Below, piece by piece: positions 46,648-58,295 of a stretch of 64,000 nucleotides of DNA. Under the pieces are notes generated by a model, which was given only the letters and a program-made list of their open reading frames with translations, did no database searches and had not been told where the DNA came from. The stretch comes from Reticulascus tulasneorum (Eukaryota > Ascomycota > Sordariomycetes > Glomerellales > Reticulascaceae): NCBI GenBank assembly GCA_001557505.1, contig LSAX01000004.1, positions 186,001 through 250,000 of the forward strand, written 5' to 3'. The translations under genes were made by a program, and so were the position numbers. How positions within the stretch are numbered: the first letter of the stretch is position 1; every line of letters starts with the position of its first letter.

Positions 46648-48428
46648 TGGATTAGTCCAGAATTGGCACCGGTTAGCAATCCTTAGCACAATCGAACGTC
46701 CTGGACCGTGATGCCAATTGAGGGTTTGTAAATATCACAACGAGACCGGAGGGGGGGTTGAGAAGCATCGTTCCAGGTCGCAGCAGGATCGTCCCGGTAT
46801 TAAAAGCTGCAACCGAGGCGCATGAAGGGGCCACCGCAATCCAAGATCCCGGAGCTCTGGATGTCCCGTCGCGCGAACAGGCTGAACGGAAACGAAAGCT
46901 TCCATGCAATGCTTACTCGATAAAGTCATCGACAGGGGCGGATCTCGTTAGCTACAGCAGGCTGGCAGGGTTTGGGACGAGTCATAAGTCGCGGTCATGG
47001 CCAGGACAGGAAGCTGCGCCAGATAAGGACGGTTGCAGACCTTATTCCTTGACGTCATGACTCGATGAATGCAGATTCCTAGACATCGAAGCGGCCTAGT
47101 CGGTGAGCTTGCAGGCAGTAACATCGCAGATCGGTCAGGTTTAGCACTTGTATCTCCATGGGTTTTCGGGAGATGGATGGCAGATGGGTTTGGTAGAGGA
47201 GAAGTGCCGGTGAATTGGGCCCGAGCGCTTCGGATTTTGGAGGGCGGGGGATTCATTGGTGGGGGGGGTGGGCGTGGGAGGCGATCCTCAGGTTGAAGTT
47301 CCATGAGACGATCCATGAATGCAATTGCGCCCCGTACGGCCGTTGTCAATGAGCTTGGCATCTACGAACGTATCCGACCTGACTTAAGGGACTCACGGAT
47401 AGACGTTCGTGTTCTAATTATATTTAGGCATGGTCAGGAAAGGGCACGTATACCTGCAGCCGACGTGGGAAACCGACCATGTCCATCATCTGTCCATATG
47501 TAGGAACTTGCTGCAGCTGTTCTCGGCAAAATGCTACCTACAGGTACCCCTGAAGTTTTATGTCGTAAGCACGGCCTAAATCCGAGTGTCGGGATCTTCA
47601 TCGAACCAACACACACATCTTTGGCAAGTCGCGAGGATTGTAGGTTTGTCTTGCCATTCTTGCCCAGTGCATGATCTGCGGCTCCGATGTTATTGCAAAC
47701 GACAAGGTCCTTTCACTGGCATCCCTCGCTTTAGCCTTTCCATCTACAGATGCGCTTTTCATGAAATTCGTGCCCAGTCTTGGAAATTACCAGCCCCAGA
47801 ACTGACGCTTCTCCCTGCCTTGCTGAGAGTGGACAAAACATCAAGCACCCCAACGGCATCACTGTAGCCCGTTCCAGACGTAACAACATTCGGGACCTAG
47901 CCAGAAACCTCACATACCGGTACCGTGTCCAAGTTTTTCAGAAATGTACATCAAATTGAGCTTTGGGCGGTCTCTGAAAGGCTCCGGATGGCCCTGAAGA
48001 AGTGGGCCTCGTCTTCAAGAGGACGTAACTCCAATGGCGACAGACGAATCTGCCACCTGAGGGTTGATCGTCGCACACATTCTTCGAAGCCCTCATAGCC
48101 TCGTGTCCTTTCGCGCAACGTATTCGAATCTTGATCTGCGGGAGAAGTGATTGCTTCATGCTGTGAAGGTTGACCTTGACTTCGATGAAGACAGCACGAA
48201 CTTTCAACTACGACGGTTGGGTATAACTTTCAAGAGCGTTGGTCTCTGGTCCTGGTCGTCACAGTTGAGTCTTCCGTAGAGGTGATTCAGTGGTTGTCAG
48301 GGAAGATGCCGGTCCAGCTCCTACTCGCCAAGAAGGCTACTGTAGGACGTAAGTGTCTGTTCTATTCGGCTCATCACCATAGCTGCAGTGCAGGGTAGGA
48401 ATGCCGTGGTATGGTCAGAAGGTGAAAT
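46648..48428. other. Long intergenic region, no gene seen
   Basis: 1.8 kb between the amidase promoter and the hydrolase 3' end. A 137-codon minus-strand frame at 46948-47361 starts with ATG but is Pro-rich low complexity. A G/C-rich run (GGTGGGGGGGGTGGG) lies near 47260. I see no recognisable gene. Confidence 0.5.
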
Positions 48429-49593
48429 TCAGATCACACTTGATTGCGTCGACTCCGCTGGCTCTGCAAGTTTCCTCTCACTGGTACCCTTTGGCAAGGT
48501 AGCTCCAGGTCTCCCGCCTGCCTTGACGTGTGAGGCAAGAATGTTATCTGCAATCTCCTTGATCCAACCGTCCACTCTTTTGGCAACATTGGCACTATTT
48601 CCTACCCGAAGTTAGCCTCGGCCCACCGTGTTATATCCGGTATTTCTTACCTTCAGAAACGCAGAAGTCATGCGGCAGACTCCCCTCGTCAATCTCGATT
48701 CTGATCCAACCATTTCTCACGTTCGCCTCTCTAGCTTCGATAAACTTGGCCCGGGCACGTTCCCCAACCCAGTGGTCATTCTTCCCATAGAAAAAGAAGA
48801 ACTTGGGCGCATTCAGACGATGCGACGCAGCCTCACGAGCCACCCCCCAAATTTCAGCATCCCATTTGTCTTCGGCAATGGTCCGCATTTCGTCCTTCCC
48901 CATGTGGATAGCCTGCCACACGGCATCTCGGGCTTTGAGAAACTCGGTCGTGACGTCCGCGGCTTTCGGCGAGAAACGCATAACATTAGAGATGAACCAG
49001 TGCAAAGCCCATGAGGGCCAGAGATTGAGAAACAACTGAGCTATCTGATGTGCTCTGCGATCGAGAAATGAGTTGGTGCGGACGAGATCCAGTCTCTTGC
49101 CACTGGGCGACTGGGCTATATGCGTGACCGTCGCGAAGAGGAGAATTCCCGATTGGAGCTTGAGATGAGGTGCCGTGGAGGGATCCCTTAGATGACGGTG
49201 GAATATCTCTAGTGCGATATAGGTGCCGACTGAGTGGCCGATGAGAATAACGAAATCGAACGGCTGGCCCGTCCTGCTGTTCCCATCGTCAAAAGGGCAT
49301 TCTACCCGCAGAGCGGCTACATGGTTTGCAGTACAAAGGATCTGGGCCTCTAAATCGTATGGCGGATTGTGGTCGTTGAAGGGCTCATGGCTGTTGTCGG
49401 TGAAGCCAGCAAGGTTGCGCCCGTAGATGTGGAATGCGATTTCTCCTTCAGCCCACGCAAGATTGGATTTGAGGGAGGCGAGAAAGTCGTCATAATAGTC
49501 TATATACCCGGGGTTTCCGGGGATGAAGTAGATTAGGACGTGGACCCCTGATTTTGGGGATAACTTAGGCGGGAGGGAGATGAATTCTCTCAT
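48429..49593 (-). CDS. Lipid-droplet-associated hydrolase-like serine hydrolase (LDAH family)
   Basis: Exons are 49593-48651 and 48601-48429 with a 49-bp intron, giving 371 residues. Features: VLIYFIPGNPGYIDYYDDFL (the family's oxyanion-side GNPG motif), nucleophile elbow ILIGHSVGTY, and catalytic His probably in SLPHDFCVSEG near the intron. The family comprises lipid-droplet-bound alpha/beta hydrolases with weak esterase activity. Membrane association probably comes from the hydrophobic stretch FLNLWPSWALHWFISNVM. The last exon is hydrophilic and variable. Confidence 0.9.
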
Positions 49594-51841
49594 GATGATT
49601 GCTAGAGTTGAAGAGAAGTGTGGGAGAATTGGCCGTGGTTGAAATTGGCTCTAGCACCCTGGCCCACTCTAATTGTCATCCCAGCTTCCGAGGTCGTCCT
49701 AGTGTAGTCCGTACGGATTACCAGCTCAATCAACGCTGGATGAACATAAGCCCTTGACACAGGCGCACGGCCTTTCCTTCAATGGGCGCTCCTCATCGCC
49801 CGGTCGAAATCCGAGCAAGAAGCTCGTTGGAATTCAGAATGTCGTAAGCAAAACGTGACACTGCCGAAGGCCGTCCCTACCGTGCTTATGCCGCAATACC
49901 CAGCACATCACACCAGCGGTGACGATCTCCCTGGGTTCTGGGCCTTTACTGGATCAGTTCGACAGATCGGGGGAGTGCGGATTGGCCATTCTAGTGGAAC
50001 CAAAGTTGTGCGGGACGAGGTGTGGCTTGTGGGATTTGTGGTTCATTGCGACATTGATGATTTGGAACATAATTATAAGGGCCCTTCCTAGTCCGTAGAC
50101 TGGGGAGAATTAGTGGGGGCATGTGCGTGGACCAGTGCCCACAGGGGGTCATTTGGAATGTTTAGTCGTTCTGGAAGGCGTTCATTGATCACGACGAGAG
50201 TATCGTCTTCCGACGGACTGGATGCTATTCGTCCGTTCATGCCGCTCCAAAGAGGTGTTTTTCTCTCCTTGGAAGACTTGCTCGGATAATTCTCCACTTT
50301 CGGAGTTCGACACTTAGTCTGCTCGTAAAGGATGATTTGCATACAGGTTCGAGCAACATGTCAACCGAGAGATGAAGCAGCGGGCTAATTACCTCGTACT
50401 TTTGGAACTTATCGCAACACGGGTGTGACTAAGGTAACGCAGCTGCAGCTGACATAAGGCATGCATTTTAGTGTTCAATAGACGATATCGCGCGCCATCG
50501 CGGGCTGACACGACTCACCTAGTCCGGGTGTCGAGGGACAACGGCCAGAGAGTCCAAGTGCTGGAGAATCCACTACGCATCACAATTATCAGGTCGGGCC
50601 ATTGATGGGATTGCTTCGGCTCCGAATCTCACCGCCCAAGCTTGTTCTTAGACAGCTGCCACCAAGCCTTTCCGGTCCTTGTGGCCCGAAAGTCCATCGG
50701 GCCCAGGTCAACACAAAGGTGCCTGCTTTAATGAGTTTTGGACTACTTGTAGCTCAGTGCTGGGGGAGACTAAAAGTGCTCTAGGCGTGGGCTTGTTGGT
50801 GGGCCACCACAGGGGCACAGGCACATCAGCTGGAGGAGGTCGTCTGGCACATGTTCGCTTAGTAACGATGGTGCATTTTAGAGCTTAGCGGAGACCGTGG
50901 TGCATGTTTTCTGGCTGACCAATCCCTGGACCTTCTGCGGCCCAGCTATTTGGAATTTCTAGGTTCTGACATTGGGGTCCACGGCGCTCACGGGTGCAGT
51001 TCTCTCCGTCAAACGTCATAACCGAATCTCGTCGAGATGAAGCCTGGTTGTGCGATTCAGCAGCCGATTCAAGCAGCCCGGCAGACCATCCGAGATGTGT
51101 ACCATGTGGCACGCAACCCCGAAGTCCGTAGTGCAAATGACATGCCCTCACGTTGTCGGGTTTGTTCCTGCCCTGGTGATGGTTGGACTGTCGACGCGAC
51201 AGCCTCCCACAACAGCCTCCCAACACCTGGCAGCAAGGAACAGACCTTCAATCTTGAAGACTGTTTGACGCGAAGATCTCGTTGTGGGAGAAATTACAGT
51301 TCCGGGGGCGGTCAACAAGGCATTTTGAGAACGGGTTAACTTCAGTGGATCCACAATGCTCCCCGGTGTTAGACGAGATGTCAGCACTACTGGTCCCTCT
51401 TTGATCGTCTTACACGCTCCGTCCAATCGGAAGAGTGCGAGTCTTGAACCTGGAGCTCCAGTATTGTAGAACCTTTATTTCCAAATTGACGACGCGATGC
51501 GGCACTCTGCAACCTGTTCCTCTAGTTCTGCAGCCCAGGGACGTCGCGTCCGAGGCGCAGCTAATAACGATCATAGCAGATCTGACAAGTGTGGGCACAC
51601 GCTTTAACGGAGAACTAGAAAACCCCGACGTAAAGGAGAAGCTGGTAGGTCCGGTCGGTTAGAGTAGTCATCAAGGCTGTGCTGCGGTGATTAGATTTAC
51701 TTTTCGCGCGGAAGATATTCATTTTTTGCAAGATATAAGAAGCTCCAGTTTCTACTCCTAGAATTGTGAATAGCTTCCATCATCACCACCACTCTCCTTC
51801 TCGCCTTCACATCTAGTTCCTTTTTGACCAAGGCCTCCAAA
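49594..51841. other. Longest gene-free interval (2.2 kb)
   Basis: Divergent promoters of the LDAH-like gene (minus) and the lipase (plus), with about 1.5 kb between them that I cannot explain. Frames of 60-113 codons on both strands from 50885 to 51600 overlap each other and carry no recognisable motif. A lineage-specific gene, non-coding RNA or decayed repeat cannot be excluded. Confidence 0.5.
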
Positions 51842-53275
51842 ATGGTTGCCCTGACACGTCTCATCCTCGCCGTCGCTGGCCTCTCCAGCGCCGGTGCCTT
51901 CACAGTTCCCCGACAAACCACAGGGGCAAATCCAGTCTGCGATGCGTCTTGTCAAGGACGGCAAGCCATGGTCGCAGCCTGGGAACTCGACCAGCGAGCC
52001 TCCGCCAACACTTCGTTTTACGACGTTCCGGCCAGCTTTAATTCGAAGCTTCCTGCTGGCAAAGTTCTCAAAGTCGAGGAAGTCACCGATCTGACCAACT
52101 ATACCGTTCCCGGCCCACTCTCGCTTTCCAGGATCCTCTATACCACCGCTGATGTCAACGGCACCATCATTCCTGCTTCGGCTTACATCCTCTGGCCCGC
52201 TACGGAAGAGAAGTACCAGAAGAAGGCGAAGACATTTCCCATTGTTGCCTGGGCTCACGGAACCACGGGCGGGCAAGGGCCTTGTGCACCAAGCAACTAT
52301 CGTGGCCTGCAGTACCATTTCATGGTACCGTTCACTCTCGCCATGCAGGGCTATGTGGTCGTTGCTCCGGATTATGCGGGACTCGGTGTATCAAAACTGC
52401 CTAACGGACAGAAAATCGCACATCCTTGGGTGTTCGGCTCATCTCAAGCAAACGACCTCGCAAACGCTATTATTGCCGCGCGCGCCGCATTCCCCCAGTA
52501 TCTCAGCAAGAAAGGGCCCTTCGTGGCAATGGGCCACTCCCAGGGTGGCGGCGCTGTCTGGTCGTTCGCCGAGAAGCAAGTCGACCATCCTCTTGAGGGT
52601 TACAAGGGCGCCATCAGCATTGCGCCCCCGACTGATATTCTCGCGGGCCTGGAAGCCGACCCCAACAATCCCGGTTTCGCCTCTCTGCAGGCCCCTATCA
52701 TTGCCGGCATTACAGCCGTGTTCCCCTCATACAACCTTTCCGGCCTGACAGATTTCGCCGCAACCCGCTGGCGTACCGTACTCGAGTCGGTGGGGGGATG
52801 CTTCCCGTCCAGCGCACTTCTGTACGCAGATGTTACCCCGGAGCAGATCTCAAAGCCTGCTTGGTACAATGAACCAATTCCCAAGGCATGGAGGAAGCTC
52901 AATACCTTGGGCGGCAAGAAATTCCGAGGGCCGTTGTTAATTATTGCAGGCTCGGCTGATCATGTTGTTGCGCTGTCGGGGCCGGGTGGTGTTGAGCCAG
53001 CCTTTGACAACACATGCAGCTTGGTTAAAAAGGGTCTGAGGGAATCATTGGAGTTGTCAGTGTACACAGACATGGATCACTTTCCCGTTGTTCAAGGTAG
53101 CCACCTCGAGTGGACGAAGTGGATCGAGGATCACATCTCGGAGGACTGTTCCACAAAGAAGCAGTGCACGAAGAAAGTCGTCACAGGATTCAGGACGGAA
53201 TCCAGCCTCGGGCCCCCCTTCCCCAACTTCTACATGTCAGCTTCTCTTGCCGATAGCTGGAAGGGCTTGCTCTAG
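51842..53275 (+). CDS. Secreted lipase of the CAL-A/LIP family
   Basis: A single exon encodes 477 residues from the ATG at 51842. The signal peptide is MVALTRLILAVAGLSSAGA. The nucleophile elbow is AMGHSQGGGAVWSF, the acid is in IIAGSADHVVALS and the His in DMDHFPVVQGS. The N-terminal region (FYDVPASFNSKLPAGKVLK) and overall length match Candida antarctica lipase A-type secretory lipases. Even Cys pairs (VCDASCQG; ISEDCSTKKQC) suggest disulfides. It would release fatty acids from acylglycerols outside the cell. A TTG 18 bases upstream was not used. Confidence 0.93.
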   Translation: MVALTRLILAVAGLSSAGAFTVPRQTTGANPVCDASCQGRQAMVAAWELDQRASANTSFYDVPASFNSKLPAGKVLKVEEVTDLTNYTVPGPLSLSRILYTTADVNGTIIPASAYILWPATEEKYQKKAKTFPIVAWAHGTTGGQGPCAPSNYRGLQYHFMVPFTLAMQGYVVVAPDYAGLGVSKLPNGQKIAHPWVFGSSQANDLANAIIAARAAFPQYLSKKGPFVAMGHSQGGGAVWSFAEKQVDHPLEGYKGAISIAPPTDILAGLEADPNNPGFASLQAPIIAGITAVFPSYNLSGLTDFAATRWRTVLESVGGCFPSSALLYADVTPEQISKPAWYNEPIPKAWRKLNTLGGKKFRGPLLIIAGSADHVVALSGPGGVEPAFDNTCSLVKKGLRESLELSVYTDMDHFPVVQGSHLEWTKWIEDHISEDCSTKKQCTKKVVTGFRTESSLGPPFPNFYMSASLADSWKGLL

Positions 53276-53533
53276 TGTCGAAAATTAATGGAGTTTTAAG
53301 AAAACTCTGGGATCAGACGTTGTTGGGCTGAGGTTGACCATGTTCGAGCTACTTTTCATTCTCAAATTAAATGTGTTACTATCTAGATTAGACTAATACC
53401 TTATTCAAAGACGATTTTTTCCTATGCCACCTCCATCCTACTTGCCTCTCTGTCTAAGAAAAGTACTACCGTGTTCCTACGCCAAGTTGAAGATTTGTCG
53501 GTCTGAATTAACGGTGAGAGCCCCGTACGCCGT

Positions 53534-54397
53534 CTAACCCCCAAAAGTCTCGCCTCCGTTATCAAGATACTCCTGCTCCTCCGCCGTCATCCCACGACCC
53601 AAAGGCTTGTTACGATGTGGATAACGCCCAAATTTCTCGATGATGTCCCGATGCTTTACAGCATATTCCTTGTTCATCTTTATGAACGTCTGCACCGTCT
53701 CCTTTTGCGCAGCCAACACCTTCCGGCACGCTTGCCGGTCCTCGACAACGGGCTCCCCTTCATCAACGAGTTCCATGCAATCATTAAGCATATCGTCATA
53801 AAGTTTCAAGGCAGCATCGTGCTTGTCTAGATCTTCTGAGTGCATAAGCGGGAGACAGAACCAGATGCGATACGCTATACGGTACTTAATGACGTCATGA
53901 GTCGGGATGCCATTGTCGAGGGCGGCTTGACAGATATCTTGCGCAATCGGGTCGAAAAAAGCGAAGACGGTCCCGGACTCGTTACCACGATAGCAGTTTC
54001 GTGGCATCTGGTCCAAGAGAAGAACAAGACTCAACCAGTCAAGGGGATCCGATGGGTGCGTAAGAGCAATAATGTCTACGGCCGTGGCATTGGCTGATCT
54101 TATCGACTCCAGCGGAGGTTGAAACTGCTTCCTACAAGATGTTGAGTTCATTGTTCTTGCCTGGATCCGAGAGTGATCTAGAGCCATTGCGTCAAATGGT
54201 CATTATACTCACACACACTGGCTGTCGAATTCCGCACCCCCTCTAAACCACTGCATCATATCTCACATTTGGGGTAAGATCATTGAATTGGTATGTGCAA
54301 CATTCTTGAACCAGAAGTCGTGCAAGTCTTTGAGAAGTTCCCTTATCAGAACTGACTCCAGGGCCGCCCTTGATGGTCGACTGCTCTCTGTCGACAT
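53534..54397 (-). pseudogene. DUF924-family gene with an in-frame premature TGA
   Basis: Two coding blocks, 54397-54213 and 54131-53534, are joined by an 81-bp intron with GTGAGT donor and TAG acceptor. Read together they give 260 codons of DUF924 family sequence: LHDFWFKN near the start, MMQWFRGGAEFD, LLLDQMPRNCYRG, LPLMHSEDL and the terminal FGRYPHRN and TAEEQEYLDNGGETFGG. The function of the family is unknown. Codon 45 (54265-54263) is TGA, between PQM and DMMQW, where the family is colinear. No intron can remove it without losing MMQWF. Translation could restart at the ATG at 54259, missing the first 46 residues. It may be a recent nonsense change, a strain allele, a sequencing error or an edited codon. 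Confidence 0.75.
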
Positions 54398-55664
54398 GGT
54401 CGCGATGTTCGCTCCAGCAAGGGAAGGGTGACGCAGTACTGGTGCTACGGCGTCAGTCTTCGGTAATTGTCGTGGGAGATTTTGTGATAAAGAGTAAGAT
54501 ATTGCGCTAGGTACACGACGTTTGTTCGAGAATTACGGGTATAGACTGCAGATGCGAGCGACAATGGCAACCGAGTCGCTTCGCAAGATGGCCAGCGTGA
54601 GGCATTTATAGGGATGTTGCAAATCGTTTCCAAGGGAGAAGAGGTCGTGGTGGAATTAACGACAAGACACGGACCAGTCGACAGAAGCTAATTTGGGCGC
54701 CCAGTCTGGTAGCTCGCTTGGAATTAGGTCGCGACGAATCCTGTTCGCTTCGCTGGAGACGAAAGTTAGAGGTTCCGTCCAAGAATGGCTACTAGTCTAG
54801 GTACCTAATTAGGATCTTGGTGGCCTAGACCAACATGGGCACCCTTATTTCAATGTTACGGGGCATTTAGCGAACTCGACCATTGGAAATTATCCGAGAC
54901 ATCATTAACGGATAGCGTGATAGGGCTGGAGCGATAGGTCAGCGGCGGCCGCCTGGGAACGGGCTCACGTTTCAATGGTTTTGAGCTGCAATGCTCGTGG
55001 ATTGTCAAATCTCGTTGGCAAAAATATACTCTGCAGCCTTGCATCGAGCACTGTTGAACCCCTGACTAAGTAGTTCTTCGACCCCGCCGAATGAGTGCAG
55101 AGGAACCTGTTTCGCCTTGTAATTACCGACAGACTGATGCAGGGCGATGGGCGGCCGACGCTTGCTGCACCACCAGTCAGGGTGCACATAAATACAGGGG
55201 CTTTAGGTGGACACCCAGCCTCTTTAGCACCGACTGCTGGATTGGAGATCGCAGAATTCTGGAGGTGGCACATGGTAGTTGGTTCGCTTGCCGTATTATA
55301 GAAATAAAATATTGCTCTACAGTGATGGCGATACGGATAGGTGTCCTACCGGCAAACTGTCTGCGCTTTAACGGAAAAGCTCAGATCAATGGCCGTTGGG
55401 AAGCGCCAGATTGCAGATTTAGTGGCCAGGATCTTGCTAGATGAAACCATAATTACATGCCATTTCGGGAACCAAAGAGTGGAAACGATTGACCCTGGAT
55501 TGGGACTGGGGGCCCGATATGGCAATCTAGCTTGGTTTGCCGAAGTTACCGATGCTGATTACTGGTTAGTCAGCATCTCACTTCGATGTATTTTGAGTGC
55601 TGGGTTTGCCAGCTTGCTAGCTTCTGCGACCTACCAGTTCCTACGAACCTATACCACTTTTGAG
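54398..55664. other. Divergent intergenic region with palindrome
   Basis: 1.3 kb between the DUF924 locus and the Vps62-like gene. CTAGGTACCTAATTAGG at 54797-54813 is another TAGGTACCTA element. A frame continuous with the Vps62-like gene extends back to about 55341 but has no ATG-supported family sequence. Confidence 0.5.
54797..54813. repeat. TAGGTACCTA palindrome
   Basis: CTAGGTACCTAATTAGG contains the perfect palindrome TAGGTACCTA. It is part of the dispersed family at 15765, 23291 and 41556. Confidence 0.75.
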
Positions 55665-57202
55665 ATGTTTGGAAGGCACCTGTTTGTCATCGGCCTTCTC
55701 GGATACTCCGCACGGGCCGGGCCGGACGAGCTGGACCTCAGGTGTCCAGAATACGTTGCAAGTCATGGTGTGTATCTTGCTGCCGATATCAGGACCCCAA
55801 ATGTCTCATGCCTCCATAACCTAACACTTCTAGCGCCGCTTGTTTGGCTACACTCAGACGATCCATACAAGCCTAGCGATCTTCTCACTCATATCCGCCA
55901 CACTAAGCCGATGCTAGATGAACAGCCAGTTCAGGGCCTTCCGCCACTCGACCTGGACAACTTGGAAATTCTCAACAATTTCGGAGATCAGATAGCTCTC
56001 ACTGCTAGCCAAGATCCCACAGCCTTCCCAGCATGGCTTTTCGGTGACAGTCCAGACGCAACGGGTCTCACGCAAAACGCTACGGCATGTGTTGTGATCC
56101 TGGTTGAAAAGAGCAAGCTTGATGTCGACGCGTTTTACTTCTATTTTTACTCGTACAACGAAGGGCCGAATATCACTCAGGTTCTGGAACCGTTGAATCA
56201 TTTGCTGACTAGCAGCAAAGCAGCATCGGGGATGCATTTTGGTGATCATGTTGGAGACTGGTGAGCCGTGCGATAGTTGATTTTGCTGGATATTACTCAT
56301 CGCGCTGTTAAAGGGAACACAACATGGTTCGGTTTCGAAGTGGAAAGCCTGTTGGCATTTACTACAGTCAGCACTTAGGAGGCCAGGCATATGAATGGGA
56401 TGATCCGCTTATCTCGAAAACTGATGGACGGGTACGCAATCTTCCGCTTCCCACTCTCACCAGAACATGCGTGGAATTCTCACTCGTTAATCTGTAGCCC
56501 ACGGTTTACAGCGCTCGCGGCTCTCACGCGAATTACGCAACGTCAGGGTGACTCATCCTGCCCCGTATCAGTTTCTAAATGATACTAACCTACCCTCCCA
56601 GAGACCAAATCCATAGCGCAGCCCTGGTAGACTATTGCGACGCAGGACAGAAATGGGACCCTCTTCTGTCCGCGTACTTCTACCGCTTCGACTCAGACTC
56701 CTTCATGCTGACCAGTCTGAGTCCACCTGACCAATCTCTTCCCTCCCCGCCTCCCTTCAACCTAACATCCTTCTTCTTCTTCACCGGCCTCTGGGGTGAT
56801 AGCCAGTACCCAGATTCCGATCCTCGCCAGGAATCTGTGCCGTATTTTGGGCTCAAGCGTTTCCTGTCTGGACCGACAGGACCGCGTCATAAGCAGCTTG
56901 TACGAAAAGGGCTTTTACCGGATGAGAGGCATAGAGAAGGATGGATGGAATGGGGCGTGCGAGTTTATATGTCATTATATCCCTGTTGTCTGAGGGGTGT
57001 GAGAGCATGGGTTTCGATAGGGCTTGTCCTTGTAGCTTTGGCTGCGATCGTGCTGGGAATTAAGTTTGGTGTCAACAAATACGGAGCAAGAGGTTACAAG
57101 AAGCTGCAAACGGATGACATACCATTAGACGACTGGCGAACAGAGGAAGATGAGTCTTTATCATTACCAGGTTTGGAGAGAGGGAGAGAAGAAATCGATT
57201 GA
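55665..57202 (+). CDS. Vps62/Tda6-like membrane protein
   Basis: Exons are 55665-56260, 56314-56431, 56498-56547 and 56602-57202, giving 454 residues. It begins MFGRHLFVIGLLGYSARAG, a signal peptide. The domain is recognised by DAFYFYFYSYNEGP, FGDHVGDWEHNMVRF (across an intron), YYSQHLGGQAYEWDD, PTVYSARGSHANYA and GQKWDPLLSAYFY, typical of Vps62 (PF06101-type). A C-terminal membrane segment (VSIGLVLVALAAIVLGIKF) is followed by a short acidic cytosolic tail. Yeast Vps62 affects cytoplasm-to-vacuole protein delivery; the biochemical role is unknown. The last intron has a perfect TACTAAC branch site. Coding similarity starts at this ATG, so the upstream open frame was not included. Confidence 0.88.
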
Positions 57203-58295
57203 TCTTATTAGACCTGGAGATCGGAGCCACTGCATTGCCGTCAATATTCAGATATGTTGAATTGCTATCAAGAGCATGCATCTTTCTGATGACTTGACAG
57301 CACTATAGCTTTCAGCCAAAATAATCACGCGCGACGCGTCGCGTCACCGGAGTCAAAAGCGGTCTCGTTCTTCGTCCACTGCACAGCCAATGAGAGATTA
57401 CGCTCATAGAGATGCCTCCTCCCGTGCATCTCGCAATCCGGTATCCCGCGACGGACACTTTCAATCAGCGGGCCAGACCCAGATTCTGGGGGCCATAGTC
57501 ATCAATCAACCATACCCCGGATTATGGGCACCCCGGCCGGATGCTGTCAGTTCCAGTGCCTCTGATTCGGCGGACCGTGAATGCATGTGGTATATATGAC
57601 CCTATCAGGCATCGCAATGGGTAGTAGTGAGCCCATTCTGGGCAATTGGCTAAATGAAGGAGCAGAAGTAAAGGGTCTCCCTGCATTGTCAGCCGTGCAT
57701 ATTGCGGGGTTTTCCCTATTCAGCTTTAATAACATGACAGTCGGGGTCCTGACCTCAATGAGAAGGACCCTTTACAGAGACTCCAGCATTGGCCTGAATG
57801 GCTGACTAAGGAGGATTAGGATGCGTCTTAATTTGTAGACAACTACAATTCGGGTTGAAAATGGCAACCCCGGCGGTACTTGGACAGAACTATCATGCCT
57901 GAGTTTTGATTGCCATTTCTCATTGAGCTCATTTCGCCTAACTGGAACCCCAGCGAGCCCTCTGCCAATTGTAGACCGGCTCTATGCAAGCAATATCATT
58001 CTCATGAGAGACGCATCGGGTACAATATTCCGTAGTACGGCTGAAGATTGGATGCTCCATGGGTGTGTTGGACCACTCTTCTTGATGATGGACGGAAACG
58101 CTAGGACGTCGATGGTCACCTGTAAATTGATCTATAAAATGGTACGCTGGATACCTCTTGGGATTCACCAGTCCTTCAACCAGAGTCATGTCCTTCATCC
58201 AGAATTCCCATTGCATATCTTAAGCTGCCTGCCTATTCTCTCTCTACACTGTCAGAGTTTCAAGGAGGTGAAGAACCATCTAGGGTCATCCCAAG
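57203..58295. other. Intergenic; TATA box of the lectin gene
   Basis: 1.1 kb with no supported gene. TATAAAAT at 58132 is 164 bases before the lectin ATG and may be its TATA box. Confidence 0.5.

Noticed and set aside
46948..47361. 137-codon Pro-rich minus-strand frame with ATG
   Set aside because: It has low complexity and no domain or splice support. It is probably chance in GC-rich sequence.
55341..55664. In-frame upstream extension of the Vps62-like gene
   Set aside because: It does not look like a secreted-protein N-terminus. A clean signal peptide starts at 55665.
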